Positions 44,998 to 53,580 of a stretch of DNA of 64,000 nucleotides are shown piece after piece. How positions within the stretch are numbered: position 1 is the stretch's first letter; each line of letters opens with the position of its first letter. The notes under the pieces were generated by a model, which was not told the DNA's origin, ran no database searches, and worked only from the letters and a program-made list of their open reading frames with translations. This DNA is from Acidaminococcus timonensis (GTDB lineage: Bacteria; Bacillota; Negativicutes; Acidaminococcales; Acidaminococcaceae), in the NCBI RefSeq assembly GCF_900106585.1, contig NZ_FNWH01000006.1, positions 682,001 to 746,000 on the forward strand. The letters are read 5' to 3'. The translations under genes and the position numbers were made by a program.

Positions 44998-46407
44998 ATG
45001 GAAATCGTACGCCAACTGAACGGCATTTTCTGGGGCTGGCTGGTGGCCGGCATCCTGCTGTGCACCGGTCTGTTCTTTACCTTACGCCTGCATTTTCCGC
45101 AGATCCGCTATTTCACCCGGTTGTTCGGCAACCTGCTCTGCAGCATGCGCAGCGATTCGAAGGAACCGGGTGGTGTATCGGGCTTCGGTGCCCTGTGTGC
45201 GGCCGTGGGTGGCCAGGTGGGTACCGGTTCCCTGGTGGGGGTGGCCACGGCTCTGGCTTCCGGCGGTCCGGGTGCCATTTTCTGGATGTGGATGACCGCC
45301 ATCCTGGGTATGCCCATCAGCTTCGCCGAAGCGGTCCTGGCCCAGCTGTTCCGGGTGAAGAATCCGGACGGTACCTATCGGGGCGGCCCGGCCTATTATA
45401 TGGAAATGGGGCTGCACTGCAAACCCCTGGCTATCCTGTACTCCATCAGCATCCTGGTGGGCATCGGCTTCTTCTACTGCATGATCCAGAGCAACTCCAT
45501 CTCGGTGGCCCTGACGGGTGTAGCGCCGGTGTCGCCTCTGTTTGCGGGTATCCTGCTGCTGATTTTGGTGGCTCTCGTCATCTTCGGTGGCATTAAACGG
45601 CTGTCTGAAGTGGCGTCCTACATCGTACCGTTCATGGCTTTGGGGTATCTCCTGATGGCCATCTACGTAATGATCGCCCACGCCGGCATGATCCCCGCCA
45701 TGCTCGAACAGATCTTTACCTGTGCATTCACCGGGAAGGCGGCGGTGGGCGGTGTGGCCGGCTACACCGTGAAACAGGCTTTCCGCTATGGTGTGGCCCG
45801 GGGGCTGTTCTCCAACGACGCCGGTAACGGCACGGCTCCCAGCATGCATGCCACGGCAGTGGTGCCCCATCCTGTAAACCAGGGCTTTGCCGCCATGCTG
45901 GGTACATTCATCACCACCATCATCATCTGCAGCTGCACCGCCTTCTGCATCCTGCTCAGCAACCAGCTGGGCAGCGGGGAAACGGGCATCGCCCTGACCC
46001 AGATGGCCTTTGAAAGCAACCTGGGCAGTATCGGCCGGTGGATTGTCTTCCTGGCCATGTTCCTGTTCGGTTTCACCACCCTGCTGGCCGATATCTACTA
46101 TGGCGAAGTAAACCTGATGATCCTGGTGAAGCATCCGAAAGCGGTGACCGTGTACCGTCTGCTGTGCTGTGCTATCATCATCGCCGGCGCCATCGCTCCG
46201 GTACCGGTGGTGTGGGACCTGGTGGACTTTGCCAGCGCGTTCATGGTATTCTTCAATGTCATCGCACTGGTGGGCCTGTCCCGCTATGTGGTCTACGCCC
46301 TGAAAGATTACGCAAGGCAGTGGAACTACAGAAAGAATGACAACAACCGTCCTGTCTGGGATTTTACCCACCAGATCGGGCCTGATGATCTCAAAGAACA
46401 GAATTGA
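44998..46407 (+). CDS. Alanine/glycine:cation symporter (AGCS family)
   Basis: 469 residues with about 11 helices. GGVSGFGALCAAVGGQVGTGSLVGVATAL is the canonical AGCS signature, and YGVARGLFSNDAGNGTAPSMHATA is the second. Imports alanine, glycine or a related small amino acid with Na+ or H+. Start at 44998 after AGGGGGAG; an upstream ATG at 44935 is not supported. With the next two genes it would feed a deaminating pathway, so a 2,3-diaminopropionate-type or N-acyl substrate is possible. Confidence 0.92.
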   Translation: MEIVRQLNGIFWGWLVAGILLCTGLFFTLRLHFPQIRYFTRLFGNLLCSMRSDSKEPGGVSGFGALCAAVGGQVGTGSLVGVATALASGGPGAIFWMWMTAILGMPISFAEAVLAQLFRVKNPDGTYRGGPAYYMEMGLHCKPLAILYSISILVGIGFFYCMIQSNSISVALTGVAPVSPLFAGILLLILVALVIFGGIKRLSEVASYIVPFMALGYLLMAIYVMIAHAGMIPAMLEQIFTCAFTGKAAVGGVAGYTVKQAFRYGVARGLFSNDAGNGTAPSMHATAVVPHPVNQGFAAMLGTFITTIIICSCTAFCILLSNQLGSGETGIALTQMAFESNLGSIGRWIVFLAMFLFGFTTLLADIYYGEVNLMILVKHPKAVTVYRLLCCAIIIAGAIAPVPVVWDLVDFASAFMVFFNVIALVGLSRYVVYALKDYARQWNYRKNDNNRPVWDFTHQIGPDDLKEQN

Positions 46408-46430
46408 AAGAACAAAAGGAGGAGATTTCC

Positions 46431-47579
46431 ATGGATTTCAAAGAACAACTGACGACCTGGCGTCATTATCTGCATCAGCACCCGGAAACGGCCTTTGAGG
46501 AACACGTGGCACCGCGCCTGGTGGCCGACGAAATGCGCAAGGCCGGTATCGACGTGGTGGAAGGCGTGGGCAAAACCGGCGTGGTGGGCACCCTGCGCTG
46601 TGGCGAAGGCAAGGGCTGCATTGGCATCCGGGCGGATATGGACGCCCTTCCCATCACGGAAAAAAGCACCCATGACCATGTATCCCTGAATCCGGGGAAA
46701 ATGCACGGCTGCGGCCACGACGGTCATACCATCACCCTGTTGGGAGCGGCCCTGCTGCTGGCCAAAGAGAAAAACTTCAACGGCACCGTACGCTTCATCT
46801 TCCAGCCTGCAGAAGAACCGGGGCGGGGCGCCCAGGCCATGATCGACGACGGCCTGTTTGAGCGGTTCCCGGTGGACGAGATCTACGGCCTGCACAATGC
46901 GCCGTTCCTGCCGGCGGGAAAAATCGCTACCAGGGTAGGCGGCATGGCAGCCAGCGAGGATGACTTTGCCTTCACCATTACCGGCAAGGGCGGCCACGCT
47001 TCTTCTCCCCACGAAGGGAACGATCCGCTGGCCAGCTTTGCAGAAATCTACCTGGCCCTGCAGACCATCGTCAGCCGGAATGCGGCTCCCCAGCGGCCGG
47101 TGGTGGTTTCCTGCACGGAAATCGAGACGGACGGCGCCCACAATGCCATCCCCACCCATGTGACAGTGCGGGGGGACGCCCGGACCACCACACCCCGGGA
47201 TCAGCAGCTGGTGGAAACCAGGATGCGGGACATTGTGGAAGGAGTCTGCAACATGAACCACGCCGGCTGTGAATTCAGCTACAGCCACGAATTCTTCCCG
47301 GTAGTGAACACGGAAGCCTGCGTGAAGACCGCGGTAAAAGCGGCCCAGGCCGTATTCGGCGAAGGCAATGTGGACGGCAGCTGTGAACCCTGGATGGCCT
47401 CGGAAGATTTCGCCGCCTTCCTGCAGCATGTACCCGGGTGCTTCCTGCTGCTGGGCAGCGGCCGACAGGCTACAGGCAATGTGAGCCTGCACCAGAACAT
47501 TTTCGACTACAATGACGACGTACTGGAGCTGGGAGCCCGGTTTTGGGCCAAACTGGCCCAGCAGCGCCTGGCGAAATAA
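46431..47579 (+). CDS. M20-family amidohydrolase (N-acyl amino acid deacylase type)
   Basis: 382 residues. WRHYLHQHPETAFEE, GIRADMDALPITE, HGCGHDGHTITLLGAA (metal-binding Cys/His/Asp) and FQPAEEPGRGAQAMIDDG (catalytic Glu) are M20D motifs. The insert from about 180 to 290 is the lid/dimerisation domain. The enzyme should remove an acyl group from an amino acid or cleave a peptide-like bond. It starts 24 bp after the symporter with an AAAGGAGG site. Confidence 0.92.
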   Translation: MDFKEQLTTWRHYLHQHPETAFEEHVAPRLVADEMRKAGIDVVEGVGKTGVVGTLRCGEGKGCIGIRADMDALPITEKSTHDHVSLNPGKMHGCGHDGHTITLLGAALLLAKEKNFNGTVRFIFQPAEEPGRGAQAMIDDGLFERFPVDEIYGLHNAPFLPAGKIATRVGGMAASEDDFAFTITGKGGHASSPHEGNDPLASFAEIYLALQTIVSRNAAPQRPVVVSCTEIETDGAHNAIPTHVTVRGDARTTTPRDQQLVETRMRDIVEGVCNMNHAGCEFSYSHEFFPVVNTEACVKTAVKAAQAVFGEGNVDGSCEPWMASEDFAAFLQHVPGCFLLLGSGRQATGNVSLHQNIFDYNDDVLELGARFWAKLAQQRLAK

Positions 47580-47593
47580 AGGAGGGAACCATC

Positions 47594-48790
47594 ATGCAGG
47601 AAACCATCAAAATGGTGTCCCACAAACCTGCCGGCCACAGCCGGTGGGACGGAACGTTTACGAAAAAAGTGGCAGAAACCGCCCGGAACTTCCATCAGAC
47701 CATCCCGGGCTATGCGCCCACGCCCCTGGCCGATCTGAAGGGCCTGGCCGGCACCCTGGGCATCGGCGCCCTGTACGTGAAGGACGAAAGCTACCGGTTC
47801 GGTCTGAACGCCTTCAAGGGCCTGGGTGGCAGTTTCTGCATCGCCAACTATCTGGCCCGGAAGCTGGGCCTTGCCATCGAAGACGTGACGTTCGCCAAAT
47901 TGCAGGAACCGGCCGTCCACGAAAAGATCAAGGACCTGTGCTTCGTCACCGCCACCGACGGCAACCATGGCCGGGGCATTGCCTGGACCGCTCACTGCCT
48001 GGGGGTGAAGAGCAGGGTGTTCATGCCCAAAGGCAGCAGCCTGGAACGGCTCCACAACATCCAGGCCCTGGGCAGCGACGCCTGCATCACGGAATATAAC
48101 TACGACGACACCGTGCGCCACGCCACGAAGGTGGCCGAGGAGAACGGCTGGCCCCTGGTGCAGGATACGGCCTGGCCGGGCTACGAAACCATTCCCTCCT
48201 GGATCATGCAGGGGTATACTACCATGGCTCTGGAAGCGGTGGAAGCCCTGCCGGAAGCGCCCACCCACGTGTTCCTGCAGGCCGGGGTAGGGGCCATGAG
48301 CGGTGCCGTGGCCGGGTTCCTGGCGGATTATTACGGCGATAAAAAGCCCGTGATCACCATCGTGGAACCCAACAAAGCCGACTGCATCTTCCATACGGCA
48401 GCTGCGAATGACGGCAAGCTGCATAACGTTACCGGCGACCTGCATACCATCATGGCTGGCCTGGCCTGCGGGGAACCCTGCACCATCGGCTGGGAGGAAT
48501 TGGATGCCCATGCAGAACATTTCGCCAGCGTACCCGACTGGGTGGCGGCTAAGGGCATGCGGATTTTGGCCAACCCGGTGGAAGGGGACGACAGAGTGAT
48601 TTCCGGCGAAAGCGGCGCCGCCACCACAGGGTTCGTGTGCGAACTGCTGCAGAACGAAAGCCTGGATCTGCTGCGGGCGCAACTGGGCCTCACAAAGGAA
48701 TCCCGAATCCTGTGCTTCAGCACCGAAGGCGCCACCGACCGGGCCAATTACCGGAGGATCGTCTGGGACGGAGCGTGGAGCAGCGACTGA
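47594..48790 (+). CDS. dpaL: Diaminopropionate ammonia-lyase
   Basis: 398 residues, the same length as E. coli YgeX. A fold-type II PLP enzyme: the Schiff-base Lys75 is in GLNAFKGLGG, and TDGNHGRGIAWTA is the substrate/PLP loop. Degrades 2,3-diaminopropionate to pyruvate and two ammonia. The start at 47594 follows AAGGAGGG. In E. coli ygeX also neighbours an M20 peptidase gene (ygeY), and the same pairing is seen here with an uptake system. Confidence 0.95.
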   Translation: MQETIKMVSHKPAGHSRWDGTFTKKVAETARNFHQTIPGYAPTPLADLKGLAGTLGIGALYVKDESYRFGLNAFKGLGGSFCIANYLARKLGLAIEDVTFAKLQEPAVHEKIKDLCFVTATDGNHGRGIAWTAHCLGVKSRVFMPKGSSLERLHNIQALGSDACITEYNYDDTVRHATKVAEENGWPLVQDTAWPGYETIPSWIMQGYTTMALEAVEALPEAPTHVFLQAGVGAMSGAVAGFLADYYGDKKPVITIVEPNKADCIFHTAAANDGKLHNVTGDLHTIMAGLACGEPCTIGWEELDAHAEHFASVPDWVAAKGMRILANPVEGDDRVISGESGAATTGFVCELLQNESLDLLRAQLGLTKESRILCFSTEGATDRANYRRIVWDGAWSSD

Positions 48791-48857
48791 ACCGCCCGCC
48801 CCCGGACGCCGGGTGTGCGATCGTAACGGATACAAACCCGTCCGAACGTGTTTTTCC
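48791..48857. repeat. Dispersed intergenic repeat, copy upstream of fprA
   Basis: Contains CCGCCCGCCCCCGG, then GTGCGATCGTAACGG and CCCGTCCGAACG. The same ordered blocks recur at 50321-50380 on the far side of fprA in the same orientation. Confidence 0.55.
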
Positions 48858-48864
48858 ATTCAAC

Positions 48865-48894
48865 AAAATCCGCCCTTTTGGGGGCGGATTTTTT
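48865..48894. terminator. Terminator after dpaL
   Basis: AAAATCCGCCC pairs with GGGCGGATTTT, followed by a T6 run. A near-inverse copy of the hairpin with its CAACAAAATCC flank lies at 43622-43665. Confidence 0.85.
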
Positions 48895-49025
48895 CCATCG
48901 GCTAGTGGCCCTTGTGGGTTCTTTCTCCGTTCCGTTGCTGCAACAACGGATTCCATGGCCAACCTGCGTTATCCTATACCCATGAAACAACGATAAAAAA
49001 CATTCCGACAGGAGGTTGAAATATC

Positions 49026-50216
49026 ATGGGTAAACTGGTGAAAAACAATGTGAAATGGGTGGGCTATCTGGACTGGGAACTGGAACAATTCCACGGCGAT
49101 GAATATTCCGTGCTGCACGGCTCCAGCCAGAACGCCTATCTGATCCAGGAAGAAAAGAACGTACTGGTGGACACCGTCTGGCTGCCCCACCGTGATACCT
49201 TCGTGGAAAACCTGAAAAAGGAAATCGACCTGAAGAAAATCGACGCCATCGTGGTGAACCATGGCGAACAGGACCACAGCGGCTCCCTGGCCCGGCTGCT
49301 GGAAGAGATCCCCGGCACCCCGCTCTACTGCACCGCGGCTGCCGTCCAGAGCCTGGAAGGGCAGTACGGCAAACGGGGCTGGAACTTCCACGTGGTCCAC
49401 ACCGGTGACAGCCTGGATATCGGCAACGGCAAGAAGCTGATCTTCGTGGAAATGACCATGCTGCACTGGCCTGATTCCATGGCCACCTACCTGACCGGTG
49501 ACAACATCCTGTTCTCCATGGATGCTTTCGGCCAGCACTATGCCGTGGAAGAGATGTTCAACGACACCGCCGACCAGGCCATCCTGGATCACGAAGCCAT
49601 GAAATACTTCGCCAACATTCTGAACCCGTTTGCCCCGTTCGTCACCCGCAAACTGGCCGAAATCAGCAAGCTGAACCTGCCCATCGACATCATCGCTCCT
49701 GCCCACGGTGTCATCTGGCGGGACCATCCGGAACAAATCGTGGAAAAATACGCCAAATGGGCGGCTGCCTACCAGGAAGACCAGATTACCGTGGCCTATG
49801 ACACCATGTGGAACGGCACCATGAAACTGGCCCACGCCATTGCCGACGAAATCCATCGCCAGGCCCCTGAAACGAAGGTGAAGGTGTACAACATCGCCCA
49901 TACGGACAAGAACGAACTGATGCTGGAAGTGTTCAAATCCAAGGCCATCGCCGTAGGTTCTCCCACCTGCGTCAACGAAGTGCTGACCAGCGTGGCCGGC
50001 TGGCTGAACTTCCTGAAGACCCTGAAGTTCAGGAACAAGAAAGCCGCTGCCTTCGGCTGCTATGGCTGGAGCGGCGAAAGCGTGAAACTGCTGCAGGAAC
50101 GCCTGAAGACCGCCGGCTTCAACGTAGTGGACGAAAGCGTAAGAAGCAAATGGAACCCCGGCGAAGAAGACTTCAACAAGGTGCCGGAGCTGGTACGGGC
50201 ATTGCTGGGGAAGTGA
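49026..50216 (+). CDS. fprA: A-type flavodiiron protein
   Basis: 396 residues. The MBL-like diiron domain carries His79-x-Glu81-x-Asp83-His84 (NHGEQDHSG), a later MTMLHWPDSM His and APAHGVIWR. Residues 255-396 form a flavodoxin domain binding FMN (GSPTCVNEV..., GCYGWSGES). Reduces oxygen to water, or nitric oxide, protecting anaerobes. No rubredoxin is fused or adjacent. ATG follows ACAGGAGG. It is flanked by two copies of one intergenic repeat. Confidence 0.94.
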   Translation: MGKLVKNNVKWVGYLDWELEQFHGDEYSVLHGSSQNAYLIQEEKNVLVDTVWLPHRDTFVENLKKEIDLKKIDAIVVNHGEQDHSGSLARLLEEIPGTPLYCTAAAVQSLEGQYGKRGWNFHVVHTGDSLDIGNGKKLIFVEMTMLHWPDSMATYLTGDNILFSMDAFGQHYAVEEMFNDTADQAILDHEAMKYFANILNPFAPFVTRKLAEISKLNLPIDIIAPAHGVIWRDHPEQIVEKYAKWAAAYQEDQITVAYDTMWNGTMKLAHAIADEIHRQAPETKVKVYNIAHTDKNELMLEVFKSKAIAVGSPTCVNEVLTSVAGWLNFLKTLKFRNKKAAAFGCYGWSGESVKLLQERLKTAGFNVVDESVRSKWNPGEEDFNKVPELVRALLGK

Positions 50217-50226
50217 CTAGTGGTTA
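50213..50226. repeat. Heptamer repeat overlapping the fprA stop
   Basis: GTGACTA followed by GTGGTTA; the first unit contains the fprA TGA stop codon. Confidence 0.45.
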
Positions 50227-50300
50227 GATGAGCCATTTGGAATCGGATGTTCGATACAAAATCTGACAATCGAATTGTGATGTATGGTCCATAATCATCC

Positions 50301-50380
50301 GTAGGGGCTTGCCAGCGGCAAGCCCGCCCCCGAAACGTATCGTGCGACCGTAACGCACAGAGACTTCGCCCGAACGCCTC
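50301..50380. repeat. Dispersed intergenic repeat, copy downstream of fprA
   Basis: Begins with the hairpin GTAGGGGC-TTGCC/GGCAAG-CCCGCC, then CCCCCG, GTGCGACCGTAACGC and CGCCCGAACG. Related to the 48791-48857 unit. No gene lies in 50217-50520. Confidence 0.55.
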
Positions 50381-50390
50381 TTATATACAC

Positions 50391-50423
50391 AAAACCCTGT
50401 CCTCAAATCGAGGGCGGGGTTTT
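50391..50423 (+). terminator. Terminator after fprA
   Basis: AAAACCCTG...CCTC pairs with GAGG...GGGGTTTT around AAATC, followed by TCTC; the stem has two mismatches. Confidence 0.65.
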
Positions 50424-50433
50424 CTCATTCCTA

Positions 50434-50515
50434 TTGTCACTGTTCAAGTATTCCAGTACTATTTTTTTCTTAAATTCATAGCTGTGTTTTGCCATAAAAA
50501 ATTGCCCCCCAATTG
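50434..50515 (-). mobile_element. IS3-family remnant (5' end of orfA)
   Basis: About 82 bp nearly identical to 26106-26200, covering the start of orfA (minus strand) and the CCCCCAATTG of the right end. The rest of the element is absent. It marks a former insertion of the IS seen complete at 24.7-26.2 kb. Confidence 0.85.
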
Positions 50516-50526
50516 AAAAGAACACA

Positions 50527-50772
50527 ATGGTACAATCAGAGCTCTACTACATTGGGCAGAAGACAGGGGAACCGGTGGCCAATCCGACGGTTGCGGAAAT
50601 GAAAGCCATTGCAGAAAAGTATCATTTTCCAACAACGGCGGATCAGGATGTGCTGGGGCTTGCTTACACCTATGGTAAGGATGCTTTTGAGGAACAGAAA
50701 ATGGAGCAGGCCCGGGCGGGCGGTTCACCGAATCGCTGCCTTCTACCTCTCTCCCCTCCGTTTCTGTTATAA
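50527..50772 (+). pseudogene. Short orphan reading frame, probable gene remnant
   Basis: 81 residues. The middle (NPTVAEMKAIAEKYHFPTTADQDVLGLAYTYGKDAFEEQK) looks protein-like, but the end runs into the next promoter and reads as noise. No ribosome-binding site is visible before the ATG. It abuts an IS remnant, so it may be the end of a gene destroyed by insertion and deletion. No family recognised. Confidence 0.35.
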
Positions 50773-50801
50773 TGGACTCAAAACAGAAGGAGGGATACAG
50801 A

Positions 50802-51257
50802 ATGTTGGAGGTTGGAACGAAAGCACCGGATTTTACATTGCCGGATCAGGATGGAGTGCTCCATTCCTTATCGGAGTACCTGGGTAAAAAGGTAATTTTA
50901 TATTTTTATCCCCGGGACAACACGGCCGGCTGCACGAAGCAGGCCTGCGGATTTGGGGAACTGTACCCGCAATTTACGGAAAAGGGAGCTGTGATCCTGG
51001 GTGTCAGCAAGGATTCTGTTGCTTCGCACAAGAAGTTCCAGGAAAAATACCACTTGCCGTTTACACTGCTGTCCGATACGGAAAAGACAGTCCTGCAAGC
51101 GTACGACGTATGGAAGGAAAAGAAACTGTACGGAAAAGTTTCCATGGGCGTGGTCCGCAGCACGTATCTCATCGATGAAAACGGAATCATCGTCAAGGCC
51201 CTGGGCAAGGTGAAACCAGCTGAGAATCCGACCCAGATGCTGGAGTCGCTGGCATGA
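50802..51257 (+). CDS. bcp: Thiol peroxidase of the Bcp/PrxQ type
   Basis: 151 residues. YFYPRDNTAGCTKQACGFGE carries the peroxidatic Cys and the resolving Cys five residues later, as in Bcp. Reduces hydrogen and organic peroxides with thioredoxin. A TATAAT box lies at 50768-50773. ATG at 50802 follows AAGGAGGG. It overlaps yaaA by 4 bp, forming a peroxide-defence pair. Confidence 0.93.
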   Translation: MLEVGTKAPDFTLPDQDGVLHSLSEYLGKKVILYFYPRDNTAGCTKQACGFGELYPQFTEKGAVILGVSKDSVASHKKFQEKYHLPFTLLSDTEKTVLQAYDVWKEKKLYGKVSMGVVRSTYLIDENGIIVKALGKVKPAENPTQMLESLA

Positions 51258-51904
51258 AGATCATCCTTTCTCCTGCAAAGCAGATGCAGATCGACCGGGA
51301 AAGCGGTTGCAGCCTGGCGGAAGAGAACCACAACCAGCTGCTGGGGGCCCGGCTGGAGCAGGCGGTGACACCGGCTCTCCTGGCCTATGTGGGTATCCAA
51401 TACCAGTATATGGCACCCACGGTGTTCGAGGACGGCCAGCTGGAGTATGCCCAGGACCGGGTGCGGATCCTGTCGGGGCTGTATGGGGCATTGCGGCCCC
51501 TGGACGGGGTGATTCCCTATCGGCTGGAGATGCAGGCCAAGGGAGCGCCGGAGGGATACAAGGACCTGTACCAGTTCTGGGGCGACCGGCTGTACAGGGC
51601 TGTGCGGGATGAAAGCGGCGTGATTTTGAACCTGGCCTCCAAAGAATACAGCAAGGCTGTAGAAAAATACCTGCAGCCTGGTGACCGGTTCGTCACGGTG
51701 GTGTTCGGTGAACGGGTCGGAGAAAAAATCGTGCAAAAGGGCGTCTATGCCAAAATGGCCCGGGGTGAAATGGTACGGTATATGGCAGGCATACAGGCTG
51801 AAGCACCGGAAGATATCCAGGACTTTTGCTGGAGCAGATACCATTTCAGCGCGGAAGAGTCGGACGAGAGACGGATGGTGTTCGTAAGGAAAGCAGCACG
51901 ATGA
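51254..51904 (+). CDS. yaaA: Peroxide stress protein YaaA
   Basis: 216 residues, somewhat shorter than the ~257-residue E. coli protein. MKIILSPAKQM opens the family, LSGLYGALRPLDGVIPYRLEM and NLASKEYSKAV are DUF328/UPF0246 motifs. YaaA lowers intracellular free iron during peroxide stress. Being coupled to the peroxidase gene fits this role. A cysteine-poor, cytosolic protein. Confidence 0.92.
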   Translation: MKIILSPAKQMQIDRESGCSLAEENHNQLLGARLEQAVTPALLAYVGIQYQYMAPTVFEDGQLEYAQDRVRILSGLYGALRPLDGVIPYRLEMQAKGAPEGYKDLYQFWGDRLYRAVRDESGVILNLASKEYSKAVEKYLQPGDRFVTVVFGERVGEKIVQKGVYAKMARGEMVRYMAGIQAEAPEDIQDFCWSRYHFSAEESDERRMVFVRKAAR

Positions 51905-51956
51905 TTGCCGGGAGGATGGTCATACGCCAGTTTCGGAAAAAGGTTTCTTAAACTAC

Positions 51957-51970
51957 TGATATCTGATATC
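51957..51970. repeat. Heptamer repeat (TGATATC)2
   Basis: Two perfect copies directly before the shared terminator. Confidence 0.5.
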
Positions 51971-51971
51971 T

Positions 51972-52006
51972 AAAAAAAGCTGGCAGCGGAAGCTGCCAGC
52001 TTTTTT
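51972..52006. terminator. Bidirectional terminator between yaaA and the APC carrier
   Basis: AAGCTGGCAGC pairs with GCTGCCAGCTT; A7 precedes and T6 follows, so it can end transcripts from both convergent genes. Confidence 0.88.
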
Positions 52007-52012
52007 CTTTTC

Positions 52013-53454
52013 TTATGCTCTCTCTTTTTTCGCCAGTTCCGGCAGGATGAATCCGATACCGATCAGCACCAGCGGGGTGATGATGTTCATGGCGAACTGG
52101 AAGTACCAGGTGTCGGTACCGGCCTGTACGCCTCTGGGAACATGCCCATGATGCAGGCAAAAGCAGTGAAGGCGAAGCACCAGAACCCGGCCACCATGCC
52201 CAGGCCCCTGCTCTTTACGAAATGGTATTCAGAAACGTACTTGTCAGCATGCTTCTTCAGCATCATATAGGCGAAGAATACCCACAGGTACCGCAGGGGC
52301 ATGCACACGGCGTTCAGACGGATCAGCCAGTTGTACAGGCTGGTCATGTCCCCGATCCCCAGGGCGGGTACGATCAGCAGGATGGAGACCAGCACGGCGG
52401 TCAGCTTGTAGCCGGTGACGGGCACGCCTTTGGCATTCATTTTGGTGAACACTTTGGGAACGTATTCCGGGTTCACGTCAGCCAGCAGGATCTTGATGGG
52501 GGCATCGATGGAAATGGCCAGGGTGGCGGCCTGTCCCAGGGCGGTGCAGATGGCGTAGATCACCACAAAGGTGCTGCCGATGCCGTAATATTCACCCAGC
52601 TTGGCAAAGCTGTAGTAGGCACCGTTCATCATCAGGTCCTTGGGGATGTTGTTGGGATCGAACATCAGGCCCATGGCAAAGGTGCCCAGCAGGGCGGTCA
52701 CTGCCACCATGGTGGCCATGAAGATCATGGATTTGGGATATTCGGAAGCCGGATGCTTCAGGTTGTTGACATAGGGGCTCAGCCGTTCACAGCCGCCCAC
52801 GGCGAATACCAGGATGCCCAGGGTGGTCATGTAGTCGAAGTCGAAGGTGGGCATCAGGGTATCCCAGTTCAGGCTGTAGCTGAAGGTTTTTGCGGTGGTC
52901 AGATGGGGAGCGGCCAGGGCCAGCAGGATGTACAGGATGCTCATGACGAACATGAAGGAGCCGGCCAGGGCGCCGATCCGTTTCAGGGCACCCACGCCCT
53001 TGGAGGCATACCACAGGAAGAAGAAGAAAATCACAAGGGCGATGATCTGCAGCACCAGGGGCGACATCATCTTGGTCAGGGTACCGTTCTGCAGTGCGGC
53101 CCAGCCAAAGGCGATGACGATGTTCTGGGGTTTCTGGGCCAGGTAGGGCATGTGGACAATCCAGTAGGTCCAGCCGGCGAAATAGGCCAGTTTGGCTCCG
53201 CTGGTGGAGCGGATCCAGGAGGATACGCCGCCTTTGCTGTCTTTGAAGGTGGATCCCATTTCACCGACCATGAGTACATAGGGGATGAAATAGAGGGCGA
53301 ACATCAGGATCCAGGACACGACGGCCTTCAGACCCTGGTTGGCATACCCGTTGACGATGTTCCCGAACCCCCAGACGGAGGTGAAGGTCATCAGCCCCAG
53401 GGCAGGCCAGGTCAGTACTTTGTTGCTTCCAGTAGATGGGTTTTGTTTGTCCAT
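52013..53454 (-). CDS. APC-family amino-acid antiporter with apparent 3' frameshift
   Basis: The frame from ATG 53454 encodes 455 residues to a stop at 52087, with 11 helices. KVLTWPALGLMTFTSVWGFGNIVNGY and GGVSSWIRSTSGAKLAYFAGWTYW are typical of the glutamate:GABA-type antiporter branch. The last residues (AYRPVPTPGTSSSP) are not membrane-like. One base added near 52136-52139 restores RGVQAGTDTWYFQF, a clear twelfth helix (NIITPLVLIGIGFILPELAKK) and a stop at 52013. It is therefore a sequencing error or a recent mutation. AAGGAGG precedes the start. Confidence 0.82.
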
Positions 53455-53531
53455 ATGGTAAAGCCTCCTTTTGAAAGATGATTCAATTATATCATGAATG
53501 GAACGGCTGGAACAGCAAATTGCGGAAACTT

Positions 53532-53560
53532 TTGAACTATTTTGTTTCTTATGGTACAAT
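53532..53560 (+). promoter_or_regulatory. Promoter of the M18 aminopeptidase gene
   Basis: TTGAAC (53532-53537), 17-bp spacer, TACAAT (53555-53560). Confidence 0.65.
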
Positions 53561-53580
53561 AAGAGCCATGGAGGTGTATT

